Shown here one piece after another: positions 36,300-47,296 of a DNA stretch of 64,000 nt (position 1 is the stretch's first letter; every line of letters starts with the position of its first letter). The translations under genes and the position numbers were made by a program. The notes below the pieces were generated by a model, which saw only the letters and a list, made by a program, of their open reading frames with translations, did not search any database and was not told the DNA's origin. The DNA lies in assembly GCA_900074885.1 (NCBI GenBank), contig FJUW01000092.1, positions 42,539 through 106,538 of the forward strand. The letters run 5' to 3'. This stretch comes from Rhynchosporium graminicola (lineage: Eukaryota; Ascomycota; Leotiomycetes; Helotiales; Ploettnerulaceae).

Positions 36300-37620
36300 C
36301 GATAGTAATAACGATTTCGAGAACGCTACTAAGGTACTTATACCTCGTCCCGAGTCACTAAAGTTAATTATTAATACTACTACTACATCTTTATAACTTA
36401 TATCACCTCTAATCTCTCTTACTTCGGAAACACGAAGTACTATACTTACTTCTTAAACCGAAACCGACTCTTAGCTAGAATTTATTATAATACCTCCTAG
36501 TTTCTTAGATAAGCAGATATAAGTTATAAACGCTACTATTACTACTACTATAACCGCTACTCTCGCTCTAGAGGCTAACGCTAATACTACTAGGAAGTCA
36601 CGATCTCTTACTATAGACCTCTAACTTACTATAGATCACTTTCTTCTAAAGCTCGATAATACTATAAAGGCTATCGAGTCTTACTGAGTTAAGTTCCCCC
36701 GCTTTCTCTTTACTAATTATAATAGTAAGATTAAGTACAATACGTGGAAGATAGATATAAAGCTCTTCTTAGAAGAATATTCTAATAACTTTCTCGCTAG
36801 CGATATATAAGTTAAGGCTTACTTTAAGTACACCGGAGAAGAAGCTAAGACTGTTATCCTCTAACATATAGATACTAGCGCTGATAGCTAATTTAAGACC
36901 GCTTCTAACGTCCTTAGAGGTTTAGACTAGCGCTTCTTTAATTATAATTATATCTAGCGTACTAAAGCTACTTATAAGAACCTGAAAATAGCTAGAAATA
37001 GAACCTATAACTAGTTCCGAGTCAAGTTTACTAACCTCGCTACTACTAGTAGGATCTCTAGAGATAGATAGTTCAAGGATATCCTAAAGAAGATCTCTCT
37101 TATCTTAAAAGCTTATATTATAGCTGGAAAGTATAAGATAGATAATAACTATAACCTCCTCGACGAGTACTTAGCTATTATATATCGCGAGTCTCGTAAT
37201 ATTACTATTAAAGAGAACTTTATTAAGAAGGTAGCTCTCGCTACTATTACCCCCGCTAGAACTCTAGGTATTCTTAAGAGAGAGACCCCCTTTAGTATCG
37301 AACGTGCTACTAAGAGTAGCTCCTAGATTAATAATCGTACTACTAAGACTATACGATTCGCTCCTGAGATCCGTAATCCTAGCTCACGAGTACCTCGTAT
37401 TACTACTACTACTAATACCTACTATATCTATAAGAAGGAAAGCTATTAGGCTCAGGAATATCCTAATACTATAAAGATCGCCGAGATAACTAGTTAGTTA
37501 ATAGAGGATATTACTACTCTTTATAGTATCAAGGAGGATAATAAGGATACTGATGATTCCTCTTTAGTAGAGATTAATAAGTTATTAGGAAACTACGAAG
37601 CCGTAGGATAATCTCCTCCT
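36300..37620 (+). pseudogene. element C gag remnant
   Basis: Long plus-strand frame with few stops. The gag core includes KYNTWKIDIKLFLEEYSNNF, QHIDTSADSQF and YNQFRVKFTNLATTSR. A zinc knuckle degraded by RIP (YYIYKKESY*AQEYP from a CCHC box) lies near 37425-37470. Its mostly open frame suggests C is younger or less exposed to RIP than A. Confidence 0.8.
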
Positions 37621-37699
37621 ATAGTAAACGCCTCGATCTATAGAATAATTTAAATACTAATTTCCGTTCTCTTACTAAAGGGAAATAATTCCTAGTTAC

Positions 37700-40600
37700 T
37701 ATAGAATTAAGAAGAAATAGATTATTTATTAAAATAGAAGTATATATCGATAGTAGAGTAAATATCTTTAGAGCTCTGCGAACCTTAGTCGCTCTTAAAC
37801 TTCGTTATCTCTTAAGTATTAATTTCTTTACTCTCTCGAAACCTATTATTCCTACTAGTTATAATAGAAAGGCCGGTACCGCTATTACTTACGTAATTCT
37901 CCTTACTCTTACTATCGATTGTGATCGAGTTAACTTCCCCTCCCTAATCACCGATTTAAGAAGTAATAATATACTAATAGGACGTAAATTCTTAGAGTAT
38001 TACGAACTTAAATAAAATTACAACTATCGCTATAAGAACTATCTAGAGTAGCTTATAGATATACTACTAGTATGCTACTTGGATAAAAGACTAGAGCTAC
38101 TATTACCTCTAGGTAATAAGGTAATAGACTAATAATATCAGCTTAACTAAGAGCGATAGGATACCCTAATAGACTAAGAAGTTACTAGCGTATAAGCTCC
38201 CTAACTAGTACTACTTAGAAAGGAAAGTCGCCCCTTAGCGTTTATAAGAGAATAGAAGTATAGCGTATAGGCTATAAATAAGCTATTAGCAAGTCACGAG
38301 CTAGCTAATAACCCTTTCTAGCCTCGTGATCCTAGTTCATAAGAGGAGGATAATATCGCCCGTAATATAACTAAGTAGAACTAGATCGATAAGTAAGTAT
38401 ATCAGGAAGCAAGAGACTTAATTTATAAAACCGATATTAACTAGATCTCCGCTACTATTATATATAACTTCTACCTCTACTAAAAGCACCGAAATAAGAG
38501 GAATAGTTCAGAAGTTTTTATTACTTCTATAAAGGAAATTTAAGACGAGATTCAATACTACGAAAACACTTAAGCTACTAATAATATCGAGTTATACGCA
38601 CTCGATAAAGGCCTTACGACTGATAAAGCTAGGGAGGCTAAGTACTAAGAGAATAATAAGATAATTAAAGAAAAACTCCCTATAAAATAGAAAGAATAAT
38701 AAAGTCTATTCTTAGCTAGAGCTTCCGATAACCTAGCGGAGAGGAGACCTATAGTAGATCATGAGATTAAACTCACTAGGGAAAACACCCTGACTATAGA
38801 GCTACTTCGCTATATACCTAATAAGTACTTAGCTAAAGCTAAGCGATATATTATCGAAAACCTCTATAAAGGGTTTATTGTATTATTAATCGCTCCTTAG
38901 GCTATACTAATTCTTATAGCTAAGAAAGCAAGTAGTAAGCTCTGTTTTTATATTAACTTTCGTAAGTTAAATAAGCTTACCTAGAAGGATCTCTATCTAA
39001 TTCCCTTAATCGATAAGATAATAGCGAGAATCTCTAAGGCGAAGATCTTTACGAAAGTTAATATTTAGTAAGCTTTTCATAAGATACGTATATCTAAGGA
39101 CTCGGAGGATTATACTACCTTTCGCACCTGATATAGTACGTATAAGTATAAGATACTTCCCTTCGGACTTACTAATAGCTTAGCTACCTTTTAACGTTTT
39201 ATTAATAATATATTAATAGAGCACTTAGACGACTTCTGCTTAGCTTATCTTAACGATATCTTAATATACTCGGGTTCGCAAGTAAAGTATAATATCTATA
39301 TTCATAAGGTTCTTAAGATTCTATAAGCTTATAGTCTTCAAGCTAATATTAAGAAGTCTGAATTTAGTATTACTCGTACGAAATTCCTTAGCTTTATTAT
39401 TAGAGTTAATAGACGACCCCGAGAAGATTGAAGTTATTAAGAACTAGGAATACGCTAATAATATCTATAATATATAAAGTTACTTTAGTTTCTATAACTT
39501 CTATTATTAATTTATTAAAAACTATAATAGTAATACATCGCCTCTTTACTTTCCTTACTAGGAAAGATATCCCTTTTCGCTTTAGAAACGAGTATCAGGA
39601 AGCTTAGGAGCGCCTCCGTTAAGCTCTCTAGTCGGCCCTGATTCTATAGTACTACGATCCCTTTAAGGAAACTAGACTTAAAACCGACTCTTCTAATAGG
39701 GTAGTAGCTAGTATACTCTTATAACTCTAAGACGATAGCATGTTTTACCTAGTCGGTTTCTTCTTAAAGACTATAATCGATATAGAGCTAAATTACCTAC
39801 TATATAATAAAAAGCTCTTAGCGATCTTCTGTTCCTTTTAATAGTATAAGCCTAAGCTACTAGGTGCATAGAAGATAATCTACGTCTATATAGATTACTA
39901 TACCTTAGAGTATTTCATAATAACAAAGGACCTTAATATATAGTAAGCGAGATAGACTGAATTCTTAATCTAATTCTACTTTAAGATTATATACTAAACA
40001 GGGATTATAAATACTCTAGCTAATACGCTATTATACTATAATCAGGACCTCTCTCCGCTAGAAGCTAGAAAGCGCGTACTTCGGAACTAATAGCTAATCC
40101 TAAATAATAAGATTAGTAATAAAGTGCTTTAAGACCTCTAAGACTCGCTTATAATTATTAAGTTCTATTACGAGCTTTCCCTGATAAGAACTCCTAAGAC
40201 CGTCCTATAAGCTGAAACCCGTAACCCCGGTTCACTAGTAGAATTACCTACAAGTAAAGACGAAGAGTTCCTTATAGGGGAAGCCTCTAATACTACTACT
40301 ATAGTTACTTACGATATCGAGAACTATAATATTATTAACTAAGTCTTTTCAGCTAATAAGGAGTCTCCGGAGCTAGAACCTCTTCGGGAGGAGGTAAGAC
40401 AGAAGTATCCCGACTATTAGTTAATCCGCGGAAAGCTCTTCTTTTAAGGGCGTTTAGAAGTCCCTACCGAGCCTCTAGAGCTACGAATAGCACTTATTCG
40501 CTATATTTATATATAACTATAAGTAGTATATACTAGGAATACGAAAGTTAAGCTACTTCTTAGTCGCAGCTACTACTAGAGGGGTATAACAGCGGATATT

Positions 40601-41900
40601 ATACGCTATATTGCAAATTATAGCTATGCAGATAAAGGTAAAAAGAGATAAGACCCTTAGGTTCCTTTATCCCTTACTGATCCTAGCACGACCTTACTAG
40701 TACCTGACGATAGATTTCACTAAGTTACTATTAGATAAGAGTAGCTTCGACGCTATATTCGTAATTATAGATAGATTATTAAAGAAACTAGTATCTATTC
40801 CTTACTATAAAACAATTATAGCTAGATAGATAGCTAAGCTCTTTACTATCTACTAGAGCTATTACTTTAGTATACCCGATTCGATCGTTTCGGATCGTAA
40901 ACTATAGTTTATTTCGAGCTTCTAGAATAAGTATTATTATATCCTTAGTACTAAAGTCAAGCTAATTACTGCATATAACCCGAACGTCGATAGCTAGACC
41001 GAGATCATAAACTAATAGATTAAGTAAAGACTATATCTCTTCTATACTTATTATTAAGATAACTAGAGCTTATTACTCCTAGTAGTAGATATCGCATAGC
41101 TTATATTTCCTCACGAGTCAATTAGTAATATATCTCTATTTCAGCTACTTAATAGCTATGAAGTAAGAACCTCCTAGGACCTCGTTAATCTAATACCTCT
41201 AGTAACTACTACTAAGGCTATTAATCGAGAGAACGCTTTTCGTATAGCTACTCGGATATTAGCTGCTACGGAATTCGCTAAATCCTCGCTTAAGAGTTAA
41301 TAGGATAAAATAGAGCGCTTAGCTAATCGTAGTCGCCGCGAGGTAGATTAGAACATTAGAGATAAAGTTATAGTTTCTATAGTAAATTAGAAGATAAATA
41401 GACTTTCTAGGAAGCTCTCTAATAAGTAGTACGAGCTAGTAGAAGTACTGGAAAAGGTAGGAGAGAGTTAGAAGCTTAAGCTACCGGAGGAATAGCAAAT
41501 CTACCCTATTTTCTACTTATACTTACTACGTAAGTATACTAAAAACCTACTACTAGGACAAGTATAATAAGCACTAGTACTAATTCAGCTGCTTCCGGAG
41601 TAAGATAAGTAAGAGATCGAAACTATCTTAAGCTCAAGAGTCTCTTATAGTACCTTATAGTACTAAATCAAGTGGATAGGAGCTAATAACGATCTCGAAT
41701 AGTACCTTTACTCAGACGCTATAATAGCCCCTCACTTACTTAAGCGTTTCTACTTGCGATACCTAGTAGTAAAAGGACCGCTACGACTCCTCCCGAAGTG
41801 GCTAGAGGCGTATAATAATAGTATTAATAACTATAGCGAATTAGAGGACAATATACCTATAATAGCTACTACTTATATATAGTTCTTTAAGAGAGAGGGA
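37700..41900 (+). pseudogene. element C pol remnant
   Basis: Order: protease-like segment (VYIDSRVNIFRALRTL, 37740-37790); RT (FYINFRKLNKLTQKDLYLIP ... LAYLNDILIYSGSQ, 38940-39290); RNase H; integrase near 40700-41100 (TIDFTKLLLDKSSFDAIFVI, DSIVSDRKLQFISSF); and a chromodomain-like end near 41640-41750 (YQIKWIGANNDLEQYLYSDA). Frame breaks occur around 39400-40600. Confidence 0.8.
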
Positions 41901-41968
41901 GGGAAGTAGCGTTTTTATCAGATTTTTTAAGCTTCGAGGACGAAGCTCTTCTCGGAAGGGGGGAGTAG

Positions 41969-42199
41969 TATTATAGTCTATACTATAACAGCCTCAGGCT
42001 CCTAGGTATCATAGTAGGCAGGGCTAGCGGGATACGGTTAGTAGGTACTAGAGAATGATTAGTTAGTATAGCCCTACAGTTATACCTAGAGAAAGAGTCG
42101 AGAGTAGAAACCTCCTCTCTATCTTTTCTTTCTTTTACTTAGCGCACCCTTAAGGGCGAATATAACTTGTTGTCGACTCCCTGTGCCTCTGCTATAACA
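41969..42199 (+). repeat. 3' LTR of element C
   Basis: 231 bp, RIP-altered start TATTATAG. Its last five bases TAACA were duplicated by the adjacent solo LTR. Confidence 0.9.
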
Positions 42200-42695
42200 T
42201 GTAACTTTCCTGGTTCTGACTGGTACGCGGTGTACAGGCTCGTCGGTTAGTATCAGCTATGAAGTAAAGTAAATAAGAAGTTCGGTTCTCAATTGGAATT
42301 AAGATGTGATAAGCAGGTGTTAATTGCTATATAACTTTGAGCACGAAGCTCCTATCTAATAGCAGAAGTGCTAGTCTTATATAGAATCTTCGTTCCCTCA
42401 TGCTAGCTATGCAAGACCGTCTTACAGAGCGCGCAAGCTCTCGCGACCTGTCTAGTAGTCTAGTATGTCACGTGATCCTGGATCACCTACAGCTATAATA
42501 CTATTATTACTTTAATACAGGTAGATATATAGTACTACTTCCTTATTTATACTATAACTATATTAGTACCTTTCCTCTAATAGTACTAACTCTTTTCTGG
42601 TACTAAAACTCGTCTAGTATACCCCACTGGGTGGTACTATTAGTATTCTGGTGCCAGGACGGTTTTGGTGCCAAGAACTATGCTGGTTCGTGACA
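42200..42695 (-). repeat. solo LTR of B family inserted at the very end of LTR C
   Basis: 496 bp in inverse orientation (starts TGTAACTTTCC, ends GTTCGTGACA), flanked by TAACA duplications (42195-42199 and 42696-42700). It keeps more CA/TG than the other B LTRs, so it is a later or less mutated insertion. Confidence 0.95.
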
Positions 42696-42818
42696 TAACA
42701 CTAAAGACCGGCTAGTACTAGCTACGCGAATATCGATAAAAACAGTTATAATAAAGACCGATTATATAAACTATAAACTTACGAGCTTAAGCTCAAGCTC
42801 TTCTTAGGGGGGGGGTAA

Positions 42819-43097
42819 TATAACGATAGCTTATCTGAATATTATATAAGGAGAAGGATAGATACTAAAGCCTAAGTTCATAGGTATCATAGGTATCCCG
42901 GTATAACTAGTATCCGACTCGGTATAGTATCGGACTAGTACTAGTATATATATATAAGGGGCTTCGCACTCTATATCTCTCCTCTTCCTTTTCCTTATCT
43001 TCTTATTTCCTTAGTAGTAGACTATATAAGATCGCTCTTAGCCTCCCTACTTGTTTTATTCTTACTCGTATACCGCCTCGAGTCTTGTATCGTTATA
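42819..43097 (+). repeat. 3' LTR of element A
   Basis: 279 bp starting TATAACGATAGC and ending TATCGTTATA, the RIP form of TATCGTCACA, inverse of the LTR start. Confidence 0.85.
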
Positions 43098-43586
43098 TTA
43101 ATACTCTCTATATTGGTACGAAAATATCTACAAATTCCGGCTACCTCGGCTCCTTCCGAAAGATTCTTTAGTCTCGGAGCTTTAATTATTAATAAGCTAA
43201 GGAATAGACTATCTAAAGATACTTTCGAGGAGATTGGATTATTAAAGAGCTAGGGCTTTATATTCGATTCAGAAGAAACAGAGGAAATTGAACAGAAGAA
43301 TATAAGAGAAGAGTTCTTTCTTATAGATTAGATATAGAAGGAAATAAAATATAAGCTTTGTTCCCTAATAAATACGGTTATATTTATAGTTAGTAATATG
43401 TATTTTATTCTATTCGTCTCTAAATAGCTTATATAGATAGTTATATAAGAGTAACTAAGCCTAATCTAATTCTAATTATTAATTATAATTTGATCTAATC
43501 TAATCAAAAGTCTAAAATACCTAATCAAATCTAATCTAATCATAATCGATTATAATTAATTAGGTTGATTATTTATTATTATACTG
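43098..43586 (+). mobile_element. hAT transposon 3' end with transposase C-terminus
   Basis: The frame from about 43117 to 43330 encodes the hAT dimerisation domain (KYLQIPATSAPSERFFSLGA, NRLSKDTFEEIGLLKS). It is followed by 250 bp of subterminal TCTAATCTAATC-type repeats and a terminus reading CAGTATAATAATAAATAATC on the minus strand. Everything upstream of the domain is lost at the junction with LTR A. Confidence 0.8.
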
Positions 43587-44550
43587 CGTACGTTATAGTA
43601 TTCACCTCGTGACAGGATTTATATAACCTGCAATATCATACTTTTACTATTTTCTAAGTAATTAAATAATATATCTTATAATAGTAGGACTAAGCTCTAT
43701 ATAGAAGTTTTCTAAATGAAAGGTATCTTTTAATCCTTTGGCTTAGGCCTCTTCTCCTTCATAACATCCTTTTATTCTAATCGCTCAGTACCTTGCTCTT
43801 TATTTAGCTCTCTTTCTTTTTTTGCAAATCGTATTAATTATATTATAATTAGCTTTATATACTCTTCAAATGCTCTACTGCTAAGAGGCTCTTGCTTCGA
43901 ATTGAAGCTCACCTCCGGGAGGTCTGTAATCACTACGATAGCAAGCTTGTCCTATAGCACCCCTCGGTTATCGAGAGATACATATTCATTATTATCGAGG
44001 TAATTCCTAATCGCAGTTATATCATCTTGAGTAAGGCCTCTTTTCCTTCTTTACTTAGCAAGTTCTAAATCAGGTCGATTATGATATTTTCGAAGTGAGT
44101 ATAATATAAGAGTTTAAGCGTCACATCGATCAGAGATATCGGATATCTTTTGGACGATATCGTAAGGAATTAGGCCGAGGAAAGGTTCGAGGAGCCCATA
44201 AGCAATAACTATGCTTCGAGCAGGTATATCAACCCGCTCTTTATCTAGATAAGCAATATCAGGAGAAGGTATGTAGTCTTTAATTATCCTTTTGATCTTT
44301 CATGGAGGTGTTTTGATTATCGTTCATTTTGAGAGGAACGCGCGACTAAGATCACAAGCCCGGTGGTCTTAGCCAGACTATTTTTTTTACGCGACATAGC
44401 TCTGTATTAATAATGCAGTAACAACAGCAAAGTTGATGAGTTTTATGATTGGACTTGTTATTTCAGTTCCGTTAATAGAGGCTGCCTTTTACGACCAAGA
44501 GATCACTTATTTATATGCAAGTATTCTCTAGTGGGTGGTTCAATCACATA
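43587..44550 (-). pseudogene. Tc1/mariner-like transposase N-terminal fragment
   Basis: Minus-strand frame (about 44270-43800) with few stops: LGLIPYDIVQKISDISDR, RKRGLTQDDITAIRNYLD, SRAFEEYIK. The layout suggests a helix-turn-helix region of a Tc1-like transposase, ahead of a missing catalytic part. The pogo element at 44551 sits at its 5' side. The ends of this piece are not defined. Confidence 0.45.
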
Positions 44551-47064
44551 TAATAGCCGAGCCACCTCCTGTTAAGCTCGAGGGCTCGCTTACAGTCGGG
44601 GAAAGCAAGTGTCCCGCGGGAAAACCTAATATTTTTTATAGTTATTGATTTACTACCTAAACAGGAGAGTAATTAATATATAAAAAAAATACATTTCATT
44701 CCTAATATAATAAGCCGATAAAATCTGCATTCTCGGCATTTAAATCAATTGATCTATTATTAGAATCCTCTCCCTTACTCTCGCTCTCCTTTAAATTACT
44801 CTAATTTAGTACTACCTCTAGCTCTAGCTCTGAATTAACGTACTCTCTAACTACCTCTATATAGTGATCTCTAAACCTAAATTGCACCTCCTTGTCGTTA
44901 TCGACCTTGAATTTCGCACCTGCTTCAGCTTCGTGAACCTGTACTAATAGCTCTGGAAACGCCTCGGGAGTGATCAGCGCCTCTTCAAGAATATTCGGGT
45001 GCTTCTCTAGGTCACGTATTACTACTAGATCTTCGAGTAGCAGGAGCTCCTTTTTAACTTAGTACTGCTTCAAGCGCTCTTTTCGTGCTTTCTTGTCTTT
45101 CTAGGCTTATACTCCTCTAGTATAAAAAGCTTATTTTGCCTTATTAATAGCTATATTCAGCTTTGGCTAAGCTTTCTTCAGGGCCTCGCTAGACTCTCTC
45201 TTATCTCTTATCTTGATTTTCTCCTGTAAATCAGTAGTAGTTATAGCACCTTCTCCTTTCCGAATCGACCGTCGAGAAGTACGCCTTCGCTTTCTATCTA
45301 TCTTAATCTTCTCTTATAAAGCTAAGTGCTTAAGAGTCGTCAGGTGAGCCTTATACAAGTGTATAGCAGCAGTTGAAATAGTATCTCGGAATATAGCTAG
45401 TGTATTATCACTGAAAGCAGTAGGGTCTTTCTCCTTTAGGGCAGCTAATTTAGCTATAGCTTACTATATATTTTCATCCTTTAGTAGCTATAGCAGATCT
45501 ATTACCTTATTACCTATATTCTTAGTATCTATCTCATCCGCCTTCCTTTTCTTATAGTTTCTCTTATACTCTCTTATCTTCAAGATACCTGCTTTAGTAC
45601 TAATAGGCTATATGCTAGAGGTCTTAAATGCGTTAATAATTATATACTTTTTAAAGGTTTAAGTACGAATTTTAGTGAGGTCTCGGAAGAAGGAGGTAAT
45701 AGTAAATTCAAAGTCGAGATTCCGGAGAGTAGCTTAAATAGCAAGACTATAGAAATACTTCTAAAGTCTGAATACTCTGATATCGAGAGGTTATAAGGCG
45801 TGTATAAGGTATAAAGGAAAGTAGAAGCAGTAGATATGAGCCTCTACTAGCTTGAGTACGAAAGGCTTATACTGATAACTTTCATAACTATCGAGAAGTA
45901 GTAATTTCTATGGCTTATTCGGTCTAGCTCGACTATACTTAATTAAGTGATCTGCGTACTCTATAATCTTATTATTATTAATATATTCAGTTAGAGTACA
46001 TATGATTATCTCCTCGCTCTTCAGCTCTTTCGCAGTCTAATTCTCTATAATATCGCTACCTGGAGCTATTATAAACGGAGGTCAAGGCTCTCTACTGTCT
46101 GCAAATATCGTCTCTAGTATAGTAGCTGACTTTCGATTCTCTAGCGAAGAGGTATATAATTCTTTAACTGCAGTTGGAACTATTATATACTCTCTAGAGG
46201 GATATCTAATACGTACTCCTAATTCGTCTATATTTAAGATATTCTTAGCTAAAGTGATCTTATAGAAAGTAAGCTTCTCTTCAAGTCTTATAAACTAGTC
46301 GATTACTTCTTCTTCAGTATAAATATCGAGCCTAGCATAAGCAATTAGGTTTATTTTGATAGTATAGAGTTAGGTATACTGTTTTAGCTAGGTTTAAAGC
46401 TAGCGCCGAGTTAGTAGTGCTTTCTGCTTATTCTTAATCTATTTATATTAGTAGAAGAAGTAGAATAATTCAAGTAAATATACCTTCTTCAGGTAGTAAA
46501 TTACAGTATATACTATATTATATAAAGCTCCTAGACCGATCTCCTACTGCTCAAAGCAGTACTATAAGATCGCCGTATCTTAAAGGTTACTCAAGATCTT
46601 ATTATAACTCCCGTGACTATTTATACTCTGGTTTTTCATGCGATTTATAGACTTCTTTAGCGCCTTTTCTTTAACTAGGAATATACGCGCTATAGTAGTC
46701 AATTGCTTAGTTAGATTAGTAAGTTTCCACTCTCTAGCTTCGCCGAAAGCTCGATTGTAATCTGACTTAGTTATATGTTACAGGTAATAATTCGACGCTA
46801 GCTACTCTTTTAGAGGTAAAGGAGAGGTAAATTTACCTTATTGGATATGCTCTATAAGCTTTGAATGCGCTAGAGCTATAGTAATTGAATTGAAGATAAG
46901 GTAGTGGGTTTACAAGTATCCTATACAAATGACCTATCCTAATACCACCTAAAAACGCGCCTTTTTTGGTAGTAATAAGCGTGTTTTTACACTTGGCGCG
47001 GGACACTTGCTTTCCCCGACTATAAGCGAGCCCTCGAGCTTAACAGGAGGTGGCCCGGCTATTA
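44551..47064 (-). mobile_element. pogo/Fot1-type DNA transposon, about 2.5 kb
   Basis: 68-bp terminal inverted repeats (44551-44618 and 46997-47064) beginning TAATAGCCGAGCCACC differ at only two positions. TA borders both ends. The transposase lies on the minus strand. Element size, TIRs and the CENP-B-like transposase fit the Fot1/pogo group of fungal transposons. Confidence 0.9.
44700..46900 (-). pseudogene. pogo/Fot1 DDE transposase (CENP-B like), RIP-damaged
   Basis: The minus-strand frame has an N-terminal CENP-B-type region (about 46850-46400). The DDE catalytic core follows: LKYRRIRG region (from NIDE.GVR), PREYIIVPTAVKELYTSSLE, ENRKSATILETIFADSREP, PPFIIAPGSDI; KLLLLDSYESY, from the DGHESH motif; and FYFPLYLIHALQPLDI from LQPLDVGVF. 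A charged C-terminal tail follows near 45300-44900. TAA/TAG stops and DG-to-DS type changes show inactivation. Confidence 0.85.
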
Positions 47065-47296
47065 TATAAATGTCCCGCTCTCGGTGATAAACGATGTATT
47101 TATACCCCAGATCGTTTATCTTACGGAGAGTGAACTCCACGAGACCTGGAACTCAGCCTGGTGTATTTGCAGGAGCTCCAAAGGGAAAAAGAGATGTTGC
47201 TAATGCTCTTGCACAGTAGGGTGATGGAGGAGAGCTCGAGTTTTATACTGTAAGGAGAGTAAAGCTGTTTATTGGTCTGATTTTGAGATGGCTGAT
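47065..47296. other. 3' flank of the dioxygenase gene
   Basis: Transition from the pogo element to gene island 2. It contains a short inverted repeat (GATAAACGAT near 47080 and ATCGTTTATC near 47110). No gene. Confidence 0.5.

Larger units (their letters stand above)
35341..42199 (+). mobile_element. complete Ty3/gypsy chromovirus C, 6859 bp
   Basis: Two 231-bp LTRs: 35341-35571 (TGTTACGGTCCATATCATAA) and 41969-42199. The target duplication CTAAA is at 35336-35340 and, displaced by the solo LTR, at 42701-42705. Gag lies at about 36300-37560 and pol at 37700-41930, with a polypurine GGAAGGGGGGAG before the 3' LTR. It is inserted in the 3' region of element A. RIP is moderate. Confidence 0.93.
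20707..43097 (+). mobile_element. Ty3/gypsy element A, split by nested insertions
   Basis: The 5' LTR is at 20707-20983 and the 3' LTR at 42819-43097; each starts TGTGACGATA (or the RIP form TATAACGATA), and the inverse TATCGTTATA is clear at the 3' LTR end. Its own sequence lies in four blocks: 20984-24967, 25467-25493, 32226-35340 and 42701-42818. A polypurine tract of nine Gs ends at 42815. The pol frame resumes cleanly across each insertion: YTPSK before and KDNAKANIL after the solo LTR, then the linker and integrase after element B. Without insertions it is about 7.7 kb. Gag, protease, RT, RNase H and integrase are all recognisable and all RIP-damaged. Confidence 0.88.

Noticed and set aside
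20702..43111. TCTAT as the target duplication of element A
   Set aside because: The right copy is 9 bp beyond the LTR end defined by the inverted terminal bases, and the flanks belong to different elements.
46949..47140. 63-codon minus-strand frame
   Set aside because: It spans the pogo inverted repeat and its flank, so it is a chance frame.
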